Shown here: piece after piece, positions 6,643 to 12,654 of the stretch | Position numbering within the stretch: the stretch's first letter is position 1 | How the letters are laid out: each line of letters begins with the position of its first letter | Origin: CAYJFX01 sp964370315 | GTDB taxonomy: Bacteria; Spirochaetota; Spirochaetia; Treponematales; Treponemataceae | Reading direction: 5' to 3' | Assembly: GCA_964370315.1 (NCBI GenBank) | Contig: CAYJIS010000056.1 | Span: 1-12,654, forward strand | DNA: 12,654 nucleotides | Translations under genes and position numbers: made by a program | Notes under the pieces: generated by a model | What the model saw: the letters and a program-made list of their open reading frames with translations, nothing else | Databases searched by the model: none | Told to the model about the DNA's origin: nothing

Positions 6643-7250
6643 TAATAATTCCTTATGATATTAGATAATATGCCTAAAATTCGGACATCTTGACAAAAGA
6701 TTGGTTTATAATTTGAATTTTCAGGTTCAAGCCGAATACGAGATGTTTCTTTGTAAAATCTTTTTAAGGTTACTGAATCTTCAATGAGAGCTACAACTAT
6801 CTGAGAATTAGTTGCATCATTTTGCTTTTTGATTACCGCTATGTCTCCATCAAGGATGCCTGCATTAATCATACTATCGCCGCTTACATAGAGAGCAAAA
6901 TATTCACTTCCACCTTGCACCATAGATGAAGGAACACTAACGTTTCCAGAATGATTTTCTTCACAAAAAATAGGTTTACCTGCTGCTACACTACCCAAAA
7001 CAGGAATAATGCATGACTTTCGTTGTTCACAATCATTAGAATTTCCCAATACTTTAAGAGCCCTTGAACGCCCTTGTGCTGGCGCAAGATAGTTCTTTTT
7101 ACGCAATGCAGAAAAGTGATCTTGCACTGCTTTTATTGATATTGAAAAGTGTTCAGCTGTTTCCCTTACCGTCGGAGGACATGCATGTTCTTCTGAATAA
7201 CTTGTAATAAAGCGAAGAATTTCTTGTTGTCGAAAAGTCAGCTCCTTCAT
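6642..7250 (-). CDS. lexA: LexA-type SOS repressor
   Basis: A 202-residue self-cleaving transcriptional repressor. Residues 1-65 form the LexA winged helix-turn-helix (LTFRQQEILRFI, then TVRETAEHFSIS and AVQDHFSALRKKNYL). Residues ~80-200 are the S24 peptidase-like domain: cleavage site A90-G91 in GSVAAGKP, catalytic Ser126 in SGDSM and Lys163 in VTLKRF. The Ser-Lys distance of 37 matches E. coli LexA (119 and 156). All catalytic parts are present, so RecA-stimulated autocleavage is expected. The ATG is 11 bases after the ptsH stop and its ribosome site is weak (AGGA about 15 bases upstream), which suggests expression depends on read-through from ptsH. holA follows with a one-base overlap. 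I cannot define its operator from this window. Confidence 0.92.
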   Translation of the reverse strand: MKELTFRQQEILRFITSYSEEHACPPTVRETAEHFSISIKAVQDHFSALRKKNYLAPAQGRSRALKVLGNSNDCEQRKSCIIPVLGSVAAGKPIFCEENHSGNVSVPSSMVQGGSEYFALYVSGDSMINAGILDGDIAVIKKQNDATNSQIVVALIEDSVTLKRFYKETSRIRLEPENSNYKPIFCQDVRILGILSNIIRNY

Positions 7251-7261
7251 ATTGGTTGCTT

Positions 7262-7531
7262 TTAATCCTCTTCAAACCTTGTATCAAAAAGGTTACATAT
7301 AGCTGCTAATGCATCATTTTCATCTGGGCCGTCAACCTTTACTAAAATAGAAGTATTATAAGCCGCAGCCATTGTTATTACACCCATTATTGACTTTGCA
7401 TTAATCTCCATACCTTCTTTAGTCATAAAAACTTCTGATACAAATTTATTTGCTGTTTGCGCAATTAATGCTGCTGGTCGTGCATGAATGCCCGCTCGAT
7501 TTTGAACACTAACAATTTTTTCTACCACCAT
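7262..7531 (-). CDS. ptsH: Phosphocarrier protein HPr
   Basis: An 89-residue HPr. The active histidine is H16 in NRAGIHARPA, phosphorylated by enzyme I in the phosphotransferase system. S47 in AKSIMGVITMAA matches the regulatory serine phosphorylated by HprK. I chose the ATG at 7531 because AAGGAG lies 5 bases upstream and because the upstream extension (to 7594) would start inside the promoter's -35 box. The kinase gene hprK lies directly upstream on the same strand, and no PTS sugar permease is in the window. This fits the treponemal pattern in which HPr may serve regulation more than sugar uptake (established for T. pallidum gene content, inferred here). lexA follows 11 bases later. Confidence 0.95.
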   Translation of the reverse strand: MVVEKIVSVQNRAGIHARPAALIAQTANKFVSEVFMTKEGMEINAKSIMGVITMAAAYNTSILVKVDGPDENDALAAICNLFDTRFEED

Positions 7532-7565
7532 ATACTCCTTAAAGCACTTTTTTATCTTTATGTAT

Positions 7566-7594
7566 AGTATACACACTCTTATATCTTTTTGCAA
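7566..7594 (-). promoter_or_regulatory. Promoter of ptsH-lexA-holA
   Basis: The minus strand has TTGCAA (7589-7594), a 17-bp spacer and TATACT (7566-7571), giving a start near 7559. A perfect 13-bp palindrome (TGTATAGTATACA, 7561-7573) covers the -10 box, and an 8-bp AT-rich inverted repeat (CTAAAATT/AATTTTAG, 7597-7617) lies just upstream of the -35. Either could be an operator; neither is proven. Confidence 0.65.
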
Positions 7595-7633
7595 CGCTAA
7601 AATTTAAATAATTTTAGAACATCGCATTTTTAT

Positions 7634-8626
7634 TTAATACAAATCCTCTGGACCATAGTACTGAGACTGATTCTCAGAGCTTTCTATCCAACGAAGCACA
7701 TTTTGGTTAAAATCTCTAGCTGAGTGATAACCCATGCTTTTTAAACGTTCATTCATTGCCGCTGTTTCTAGAATAATTGGAATGTTTCGACCAGGTTTTA
7801 CAGGAACTTCTATAGTTGGAATTTTAACACCAAGTATTTCTTCGGTATTGTCGCTCGTTCCAAGTCTATCATAAACCTTTTCAGGGTTCCATTCTTCTAA
7901 TTTAACAACTAATTGGACTTCTTTTTGCTCACGAATAGCCCCTACCCCATATAATTGTTGAATATTTATAATTCCCAAACCTCTAATTTCCATGTGATGG
8001 CTAATCATTTTTGTAGGACCTCTTCCTAAGAGGATATTTCCATTTACACAGCGTATTTCAACTACATCATCTGCTACAAGACGGTGGCCGCGGTGAACTA
8101 ATTCTAGTGCTGTTTCACTTTTTCCTACGCCCGATGTTCCTGTGATTATTATACCTATACCGAACACTTCGATAAATACGCCATGCACTACTTTGTGTTC
8201 AGCAAATATATCAGAAAAAACACGTAAAATTCTACTCGAAAAATCGGTTGATGCTAAAGAAGTTTGAAGCACAGCGCAGTTTGCTTTTTCTGCTAATGTA
8301 ACAAATTCTTGTGGCGGATTTATTCCATGTGTAAAAACACAACATGGCACATCATATGTAAAAAACGTTTCTACGGCTTCTAGTTTTTTTTGCTCAACAA
8401 GTTTTGACAAATAAGTACATTCGCCTTGGCCAAAAACTTGCACCCGTGCATACCCAAAAGAGTCATAGAAACCAGATAGTGCAAGTCCAGGTCTATTTAA
8501 GTCGGTAATAGTAATTCTGCGTGAAAGGCCTTTTCTTCCTGCAACACATGATAAATGTAAATCATCATGCCCTTTTAAGTTCAAGTTAAGAAGATCCAAT
8601 ACTGTAAATGTTTTTTCTTCAACCAT
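7634..8626 (-). CDS. hprK: HPr kinase/phosphorylase
   Basis: A 330-residue bifunctional enzyme that adds phosphate to, or removes it from, the regulatory serine of HPr. All landmarks are present: an N-terminal domain (residues 1-~130), H148 in VVHGVF, Walker A GTSGVGKS at 163-170, VADD (184-187), the HprK signature EIRGLGIINI at 213-222, and the C-terminal VPVKPGRNI loop at 274-282. The length matches the family (310-350). I start it at the ATG at 8626; the in-frame GTG five codons earlier overlaps the -10 box and has no ribosome site. No Shine-Dalgarno precedes the ATG either, and the -10 box ends 6 bases before it, so the mRNA may be leaderless. It lies between hpf and ptsH, its substrate gene. 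Confidence 0.95.
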   Translation of the reverse strand: MVEEKTFTVLDLLNLNLKGHDDLHLSCVAGRKGLSRRITITDLNRPGLALSGFYDSFGYARVQVFGQGECTYLSKLVEQKKLEAVETFFTYDVPCCVFTHGINPPQEFVTLAEKANCAVLQTSLASTDFSSRILRVFSDIFAEHKVVHGVFIEVFGIGIIITGTSGVGKSETALELVHRGHRLVADDVVEIRCVNGNILLGRGPTKMISHHMEIRGLGIINIQQLYGVGAIREQKEVQLVVKLEEWNPEKVYDRLGTSDNTEEILGVKIPTIEVPVKPGRNIPIILETAAMNERLKSMGYHSARDFNQNVLRWIESSENQSQYYGPEDLY

Positions 8627-8632
8627 AATATA

Positions 8633-8661
8633 ACTATACACTGAATAGTGTTTTTATTCAA
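8633..8661 (-). promoter_or_regulatory. Candidate leaderless promoter of hprK
   Basis: The minus strand has TTGAAT (8656-8661), a 17-bp spacer and TATAGT (8633-8638), then six bases (TATATT) and the hprK ATG. It lies just past the hpf terminator, where a new promoter is needed. Confidence 0.6.
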
Positions 8662-8696
8662 TCGCTTGGAGATAATTATTAATTAATTTTATCTCT

Positions 8697-8742
8697 AAAA
8701 AGCCTGCTCGTAAAGGTATTCTACTACCGACAAGGCAGGCTT
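8697..8742 (-). terminator. Intrinsic terminator after hpf
   Basis: A stem AAGCCTGC/GCAGGCTT (8700-8707 with 8735-8742) is extended inward by further pairing (CTTGT/ACGAG and GGTA/TACC) and followed on the minus strand by five Ts. It starts 5 bases after the hpf stop and separates hpf from hprK. Confidence 0.8.
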
Positions 8743-8746
8743 AGAC

Positions 8747-9031
8747 CTATCGTTGTATTTTATCTTTTTCTTTTTTTACTTTTTGATCCAATACATCGAT
8801 GAGTTTATTTAACCCTGCTTGAAACTCATAATCATCTGCAGATACATGTGCAACAACTCCCCATCTAAAATGAATTGTGCTTTCAAAAATATATTTTTTA
8901 TCTTCTTTAATTTTAAATGATAAATCGGTAATTAAGTCATCTCCATACTTAATACGTTCGAGTTTTTTTTCTATCAAATCTTTTTGATCTTGATCTAAGT
9001 CAAATCCAATCGCATTAATTGTTGTATTCAT
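8747..9031 (-). CDS. hpf: Ribosome hibernation promoting factor (short form)
   Basis: A 94-residue protein of the HPF/YfiA (sigma-54 modulation protein) family, which binds the 30S subunit and inactivates ribosomes during slow growth. It shows the expected fold order: a first strand (TTINAIGFDL), the helix with LIEKKLERIKYG, the strand block FESTIHFRWGVVAHVSADDYEF, and the final helix GLNKLIDVLDQKVKKEKDK. It lacks the long C-terminal dimerization domain of Gram-positive HPF, so it is a short form. The ATG at 9031 has a strong AAGGAGG site 6 bases upstream; a longer reading from 9055 would put this site inside the gene. It has its own promoter in the rpoN 3' end and its own terminator. Confidence 0.93.
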   Translation of the reverse strand: MNTTINAIGFDLDQDQKDLIEKKLERIKYGDDLITDLSFKIKEDKKYIFESTIHFRWGVVAHVSADDYEFQAGLNKLIDVLDQKVKKEKDKIQR

Positions 9032-9082
9032 TGAATACCTCCTTATAAAAATCAATCTCTAATAGCAATCTCTTCTATAAAT

Positions 9083-9111
9083 ATTATACACCCAAATTTA
9101 CAATCGGTCAA
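9083..9111 (-). promoter_or_regulatory. Promoter of hpf, overlapping the rpoN 3' end
   Basis: The minus strand has TTGACC (9106-9111), a 17-bp spacer and a perfect TATAAT (9083-9088). The -35 is formed by the last codons of rpoN. This is one of the strongest promoter matches in the window and would let hpf be made without rpoN. Confidence 0.72.
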
Positions 9112-10486
9112 ATGAAGATTCAATATTTAGTTCACTTCTATATTTAGCAACGGTACGTCTGGCAATATCTATCCCTTCGTCGTTTAGCATTTGTGTGAGC
9201 TTTGAATCAGATAACTTTTTTCCACTTGACTTTTCATGATCTTTTAAAAGCAATAAAAGTCTATGCTTTATAGATTCTTTCGAATCACCACCCTGTATAT
9301 CAATGTCATGTGAGTTTTGCAACACCGAATTTGTAAAAAAATATTTAAGTTCAAAAATCCCCCAGTCACATTGTAAGTACTTGCCATTTGCAATACGAGA
9401 AATTGTTGTCTCGTGCACACCTATTTCTTGTGCTATGTCTTTTTGTCTTAGTGGAATTAAATGCCCTGGCCCTTTATAAAAAAAGTCTTTTTGTTTCGTT
9501 ACAATAATTTTAACAGCATCATATATTGATTTAGTTCTAAAAGCTAGAGCATTCATAAACTGTTTTGCACTATGTACTGATTCTACTGCAAATTGATGTT
9601 CTGTTTTTTCTGCATTTTGTGAGATCAATTCAGTATATACGTTTGATATTATTATTTCTGGAATTGTTCCTCTTAAAAATTCTATAATTAGACTTTCGTC
9701 TTCTTGATCTTGGTTACCTGCTTCATTCTGTTTTCTTACTCGAATTTCTGGTATAACATATTGGATTTGAGTATTAGAAACGCTAAATTGATGAGCTGGA
9801 TAGGGATCGAGTGTTTTTATAAACGCAAGGGCTTGTTCTACTTGCTCACTACTACATGTCAGTCCATTTTCATTAAGATGTCGTGCAATGAGATTTGGTC
9901 GTTTTTTCTCTAATAGTAAAAAATGATTTTGCAATATTTCTTGCACCAAGTGTGAAGAATCGGAAGATTTACTTGCCTGAAATGCAAGACTTTCTTGTAT
10001 TGAATTAAATGCAGTCCCTTGTGGTTCTAAATCGTGAATAATATCTAACATTTTTTGAAGCACTTGGGTGTTTTCATTTTCTTCCAGCAATGTTACTGGT
10101 GGGACAGAATTAAATCCATTTTCATCAAGACTTTGAATTATTTTTTCCCCTATGTAGCGCTCATTTTCTGTAATTTCAAGCAAAGATAATTGAAAAAGCA
10201 AATGTTCTTGAAGAGTTTCTTGCGGACCTGCGGTATTTTCTAAAAAAGCTTGAAAGTTATCGCTATCACTATCAAAACGACTTGCCCCTTTTGTGCTAAC
10301 TGATAAAACAGAAAGGTCTGCATCTTTCACAATTTCAATTGCTGGGTTTTTTTCGGCTTCTTGATATATTTTATCACAGAGTTCTTCAACAGGTAGGCGC
10401 AATAATTCAATTGATTGAATCATCTGAGGAGAAAGCTTGAGCTGTTGTTGCATTTTTTGCGTATAATCAAATCTCATATCAGCCAT
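9098..10486 (-). CDS. rpoN: RNA polymerase sigma-54 factor
   Basis: This 462-residue sigma-54 directs RNA polymerase to -24/-12 promoters that need an AAA+ activator. The glutamine-rich region I (residues 1-50: QKMQQQLKLSPQMIQSIELL) contacts the activator. An acidic linker spans about 55-90, and the core-binding domain about 90-300. The helix-turn-helix lies at about 346-370 (LRQKDIAQEIGVHETTISRI), and the RpoN box ARRTVAKYR at 442-450 reads the -24 element. The start is probably the ATG at 10486; an ATG three codons later is also possible. AAGGA lies 12 bases upstream, slightly far. The order rpoN-hpf-hprK-ptsH parallels the rpoN clusters of proteobacteria, which carry hpf and PTS genes. I found no clear -24/-12 site in the window, but only by eye. 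Confidence 0.96.
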   Translation of the reverse strand: MADMRFDYTQKMQQQLKLSPQMIQSIELLRLPVEELCDKIYQEAEKNPAIEIVKDADLSVLSVSTKGASRFDSDSDNFQAFLENTAGPQETLQEHLLFQLSLLEITENERYIGEKIIQSLDENGFNSVPPVTLLEENENTQVLQKMLDIIHDLEPQGTAFNSIQESLAFQASKSSDSSHLVQEILQNHFLLLEKKRPNLIARHLNENGLTCSSEQVEQALAFIKTLDPYPAHQFSVSNTQIQYVIPEIRVRKQNEAGNQDQEDESLIIEFLRGTIPEIIISNVYTELISQNAEKTEHQFAVESVHSAKQFMNALAFRTKSIYDAVKIIVTKQKDFFYKGPGHLIPLRQKDIAQEIGVHETTISRIANGKYLQCDWGIFELKYFFTNSVLQNSHDIDIQGGDSKESIKHRLLLLLKDHEKSSGKKLSDSKLTQMLNDEGIDIARRTVAKYRSELNIESSFDRL

Positions 10487-10511
10487 AAAAAATCAAAATC
10501 CTTACTAAAAC

Positions 10512-10520
10512 AGTATAGCA
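10512..10520 (-). promoter_or_regulatory. Extended -10 promoter of rpoN
   Basis: The minus strand reads TGC-TATACT (10520-10512), an extended -10 element, with no good -35. The predicted start near 10505 leaves a leader of about 20 bases containing AAGGA. Confidence 0.5.
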
Positions 10521-10538
10521 TAGTCTTTTTATTTTCGG

Positions 10539-10544
10539 TATACT
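10539..10544 (+). promoter_or_regulatory. -10 box of the DUF1015 gene, leaderless layout
   Basis: TATACT ends six bases (ATTCTT) before the ATG at 10551. No Shine-Dalgarno lies in the gap or further upstream. The -35 region (TAGCAT at 17 bp) is poor and overlaps the rpoN -10 area, so the two divergent promoters may compete. Confidence 0.5.
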
Positions 10545-10550
10545 ATTCTT

Positions 10551-11858
10551 ATGGATTTGTTAAAAAAATATGGAATAAAAATTCCAAAACTATTATTACC
10601 AAAAAAAGATTTTAATTTAGAAAAATGGGCAGTCATTGCTTGCGACCAATACACGCAAGATAATGAATATTGGAATAATGTTTATTCTATTGCAGAAAAA
10701 GAACCTTCAACAGCACACATCATTTTGCCTGAAGTGTATTTGCATAACATAGAAAAAAAAGAAAACCTTGTACAAACAATTCATTCAACAATGAAAAACT
10801 ACATTAGTTCAGATATTTTTGATGAAACCAAGGGTTTTATGTACATTGAACGAAAAACAGCCTTTGGAAGAACTCGAAAGGGTTTAGTTGTTGCAATTGA
10901 TTTAGACTCATATGACTGGAAACCGTTTACAAAAAACCTGATTCGTTCTACCGAAGCTACAATTATTGACAGGATTCCACCTAGAATCGCAATTAGAAAA
11001 GGCGCCCCTTTGGAAACACCTCACATAATGCTTTTAGTTAATGACCCCGATAATGTGCTCATAGAAAAAATTGGATTAAAAGTTTCACGTAACGAAAAAA
11101 AATACGATACAGACCTAATGTTAAATGGGGGACATATTTCAGGATGGTTGATTAATTCACAAGAAGATTTTGCAGCTATAGATTGTTCTCTCAAACACAT
11201 ATCGGATAATAACACAGATGCAGATGGTTCTGTGTTTATGTTTGCAGTTGGAGATGGGAATCACTCTCTTGCAACTGCAAAAACAGTATGGGAAGAAGAA
11301 AAAAAACATTGTACTGATAGTGAAAATGCAAAAGCACGATTTGCACTTGTCGAAATTGTAAACATTTTTGATACAGGGTTAACATTTGAACCAATCCATA
11401 GAGTTTTATTTAATATAACAAGTGAAAAATTTATTTCTTTTGTAAAAGAGAAATGGGATGTAGAATGCAAAAGTTTTGATACATTTGAAGAAGTTGATCT
11501 TTTTGTTTCAAAAAACCCTTCTAGTTTTGCTTTAATGTATACAGAAGAAGGATCTATGCGTTATACATGCATATGCACTGATAAAAAGGGCCTTTTGGTT
11601 AGTTTCCTTCAACCACTAATAGATGAGTTTTTAGAGAATTTACAAGATTATGAAATTGACTACATACATGGAAGTGAAGAACTTAGTAGGCTGGCAAAAC
11701 AAGATAAAACACTTTCATTGTTTTTGCCTCCAATAGAAAAAGACTCCTTCTTTGAGACAATTAAAAACAATGGCCCTCTTCCACGTAAAAGTTTTTCGAT
11801 GGGCGAAGCCGATGAAAAACGATTTTATATGGAATGCAGGAAGTTAATTAATAATTAA
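10551..11858 (+). CDS. DUF1015 family protein
   Basis: A 435-residue cytoplasmic protein of the DUF1015 family, whose biochemical function I do not know. Family hallmarks include WAVIACDQYTQDNEYW (residues 26-41), the MYIERKTAFGRTRKGLVVAIDL block, RSTEATIIDRIPPR (132-145), the glycine-rich FAVGDGNHSLATAK at 231-244 (DGNH is the family's best-kept motif), and the C-terminal RKSFSMGEADEKRFY. Length and ends match full-length members, so it appears intact. No signal peptide or membrane helix is seen. It diverges from rpoN with a 64-bp gap and ends at a bidirectional terminator. It is probably monocistronic. Translation likely starts directly at the mRNA 5' end. Confidence 0.85.
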   Translation: MDLLKKYGIKIPKLLLPKKDFNLEKWAVIACDQYTQDNEYWNNVYSIAEKEPSTAHIILPEVYLHNIEKKENLVQTIHSTMKNYISSDIFDETKGFMYIERKTAFGRTRKGLVVAIDLDSYDWKPFTKNLIRSTEATIIDRIPPRIAIRKGAPLETPHIMLLVNDPDNVLIEKIGLKVSRNEKKYDTDLMLNGGHISGWLINSQEDFAAIDCSLKHISDNNTDADGSVFMFAVGDGNHSLATAKTVWEEEKKHCTDSENAKARFALVEIVNIFDTGLTFEPIHRVLFNITSEKFISFVKEKWDVECKSFDTFEEVDLFVSKNPSSFALMYTEEGSMRYTCICTDKKGLLVSFLQPLIDEFLENLQDYEIDYIHGSEELSRLAKQDKTLSLFLPPIEKDSFFETIKNNGPLPRKSFSMGEADEKRFYMECRKLINN

Positions 11859-11902
11859 TAATTTTTAGGATTTAGATATGTGGCATTTAAGTAGAAGGAT
11901 CT

Positions 11903-11944
11903 AAAAAAAGAGTTCAACTACTTGCGTAGTGAACCCTTTTTTTT
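11903..11944. terminator. Bidirectional terminator between DUF1015 and VOC-like genes
   Basis: The stem GTTC-A-ACTAC / GTAGT-GAAC with loop TTGC (11912-11934; one bulged A) is flanked by seven As (11903-11909) and eight Ts (11937-11944). It can therefore end transcripts from both converging genes. Confidence 0.82.
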
Positions 11945-11950
11945 AATTGT

Positions 11951-12568
11951 TTATTTTTCGAATACCAAAAACAAATTCATTTCTTTTGTAAAGTCTATTA
12001 CAATTTTTTTTTCAGATACAGTTGCTTTGTAACCTTTTTCTGCAATAACATTCTTTACATAATCAAGGCTTTCGCAAATAAAGCTAAGCCCGACATAAGA
12101 GCTTCTTTTCATATCTACATTAACACCAAAGTGTTCCTTATATTCCGCCACAGTACCAATAACAATGTTATCGGCAATATGCTCTTTATCAGCCGTATCA
12201 ATAAATGTATCATATTGTTTTTGAAACTTAGATTCTAAAGCTTTTGCATCTGCATCATTTTCTGCCGCTACATAAATATTCGCAAATCTATTTACTGTAT
12301 TCGCATGTATATGGCGCTCTTTTTGATACATTATATCAATGGTTTTGTGCTCAACTACCCCAAGCATAGTATAAGGAGTTTCTGCATTGGTAATCTTAAA
12401 CCATTCAAATTTAGCATCACCTTTTTTAACTCCATGATCTGCAGGGCGTGCGGCATGCATCACATCGGTTGTAGTATAACCATTATTATTTGCTACTTCG
12501 TGAGACTTAGCACTATTGTTACTACTTACAAGCATTGAGTGCAAGGCAGAGTCAGAATGAAGATACAT
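11951..12568 (-). CDS. VOC/glyoxalase-like protein, apparently lacking its N-terminus
   Basis: The frame encodes 205 residues from the ATG at 12568. The pattern suggests the C-terminal two thirds of a glyoxalase-like (VOC) protein: ARPADHG (residues 40-46), FEWFKI (54-59), VEHKT (72-76), HIHANTVNRFANIYVA (86-101), and a last segment (about 157-205) resembling the closing beta-alpha-beta of a VOC module. Family proteins have about 80-100 further residues before this. Codons that look coding continue upstream of 12568 to an in-frame TGA at 12623-12625, with a TAA just before it. No ribosome site precedes the ATG. The gene may be frameshifted near the T5 run at 12609-12613, or may truly start here. 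The family call is from pattern memory and is uncertain; the substrate is unknown. A bidirectional terminator follows. Confidence 0.55.
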   Translation of the reverse strand: MYLHSDSALHSMLVSSNNSAKSHEVANNNGYTTTDVMHAARPADHGVKKGDAKFEWFKITNAETPYTMLGVVEHKTIDIMYQKERHIHANTVNRFANIYVAAENDADAKALESKFQKQYDTFIDTADKEHIADNIVIGTVAEYKEHFGVNVDMKRSSYVGLSFICESLDYVKNVIAEKGYKATVSEKKIVIDFTKEMNLFLVFEK

Positions 12569-12654
12569 TCGAAGATGGTCATCATCAGTCTTTGATTCAA
12601 TACACTCATTTTTGAATGAAGTTCATGATTATGCTTTACGAACAAAAAGCATAC

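Noticed and set aside
7532..7594. 21-residue extension of HPr
   Set aside because: It covers the promoter and would put the AAGGAG ribosome site inside the gene; HPr proteins are about 85-90 residues.
8343..8358. TGGCAC resembling a sigma-54 -24 element inside hprK
   Set aside because: The matching GC of the -12 element is absent at the required spacing, and it lies inside a gene on the opposite strand.
8627..8641. GTG start for HprK five codons upstream
   Set aside because: It overlaps the -10 box and has no ribosome site; the ATG gives a normal-length HprK.
11021..11470. Minus-strand frames inside the DUF1015 gene
   Set aside because: They are shadows of a well-supported coding frame, with no family resemblance or ribosome site.

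Overview
The window looks like chromosome from a spirochete of the genus Treponema. This rests on the low G+C content (by eye, high thirties percent), the rpoN-hpf-hprK-ptsH gene cluster, the treponemal-looking secreted proteins and the 16S rRNA start. A lexA gene is present; to my knowledge T. pallidum lacks one, so an oral or gut-type Treponema is more likely. Apart from the right edge this is ordinary core chromosome. I see no insertion sequence, phage gene, CRISPR array or tRNA.

Left end (1-2708, all on the minus strand). The first ~33 bases are the 5' end of a 16S rRNA gene. Upstream of it lie a ~295-nt leader with hairpins, a strong promoter (TTGACA, 18 bp, TATATT) and a row of A-tracts spaced about 10 bp apart. 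Behind this sits a three-gene membrane/kinase block: a cytidylate-kinase-like protein with a BON-like tail, a four-helix membrane protein of unknown function, and pgsA (phosphatidylglycerophosphate synthase).

Middle (2768-5619). A NUDIX hydrolase (plus) diverges from the kinase-like gene. A secreted protein pair follows on the minus strand: a lipoprotein and a LysM-like periplasmic protein that overlap by one base, with a clear promoter in front and a strong terminator behind. A small PC4/YdbC-like ssDNA-binding protein (plus) converges on, and overlaps by 21 bp, holA.

Regulatory and replication block (5599-10486, minus strand). In transcription order this is rpoN (sigma-54), hpf (ribosome hibernation factor), hprK (HPr kinase/phosphorylase), ptsH (HPr), lexA and holA (DNA polymerase III delta). 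Signals divide it into units. hpf has a promoter inside the rpoN 3' end and a terminator behind it. hprK has its own promoter beyond that terminator. ptsH-lexA-holA form a tight run from a third promoter. HprK and HPr would form a phosphorylation switch linked to sigma-54 and ribosome hibernation, and lexA-holA a DNA-damage/replication pair.

Right end (10551-12654). A DUF1015 protein gene (plus) diverges from rpoN and meets, across a bidirectional terminator, a VOC/glyoxalase-like reading frame (minus). That frame seems to lack its N-terminal part and may be frameshifted.

The most notable observation is that three genes (pgsA, hprK and the DUF1015 gene) have no Shine-Dalgarno sequence and carry a -10 box exactly 6 bases before the ATG, which suggests leaderless mRNAs. 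Most other genes here have good Shine-Dalgarno sites; rpoN, lexA and the edge VOC frame are the weaker cases.
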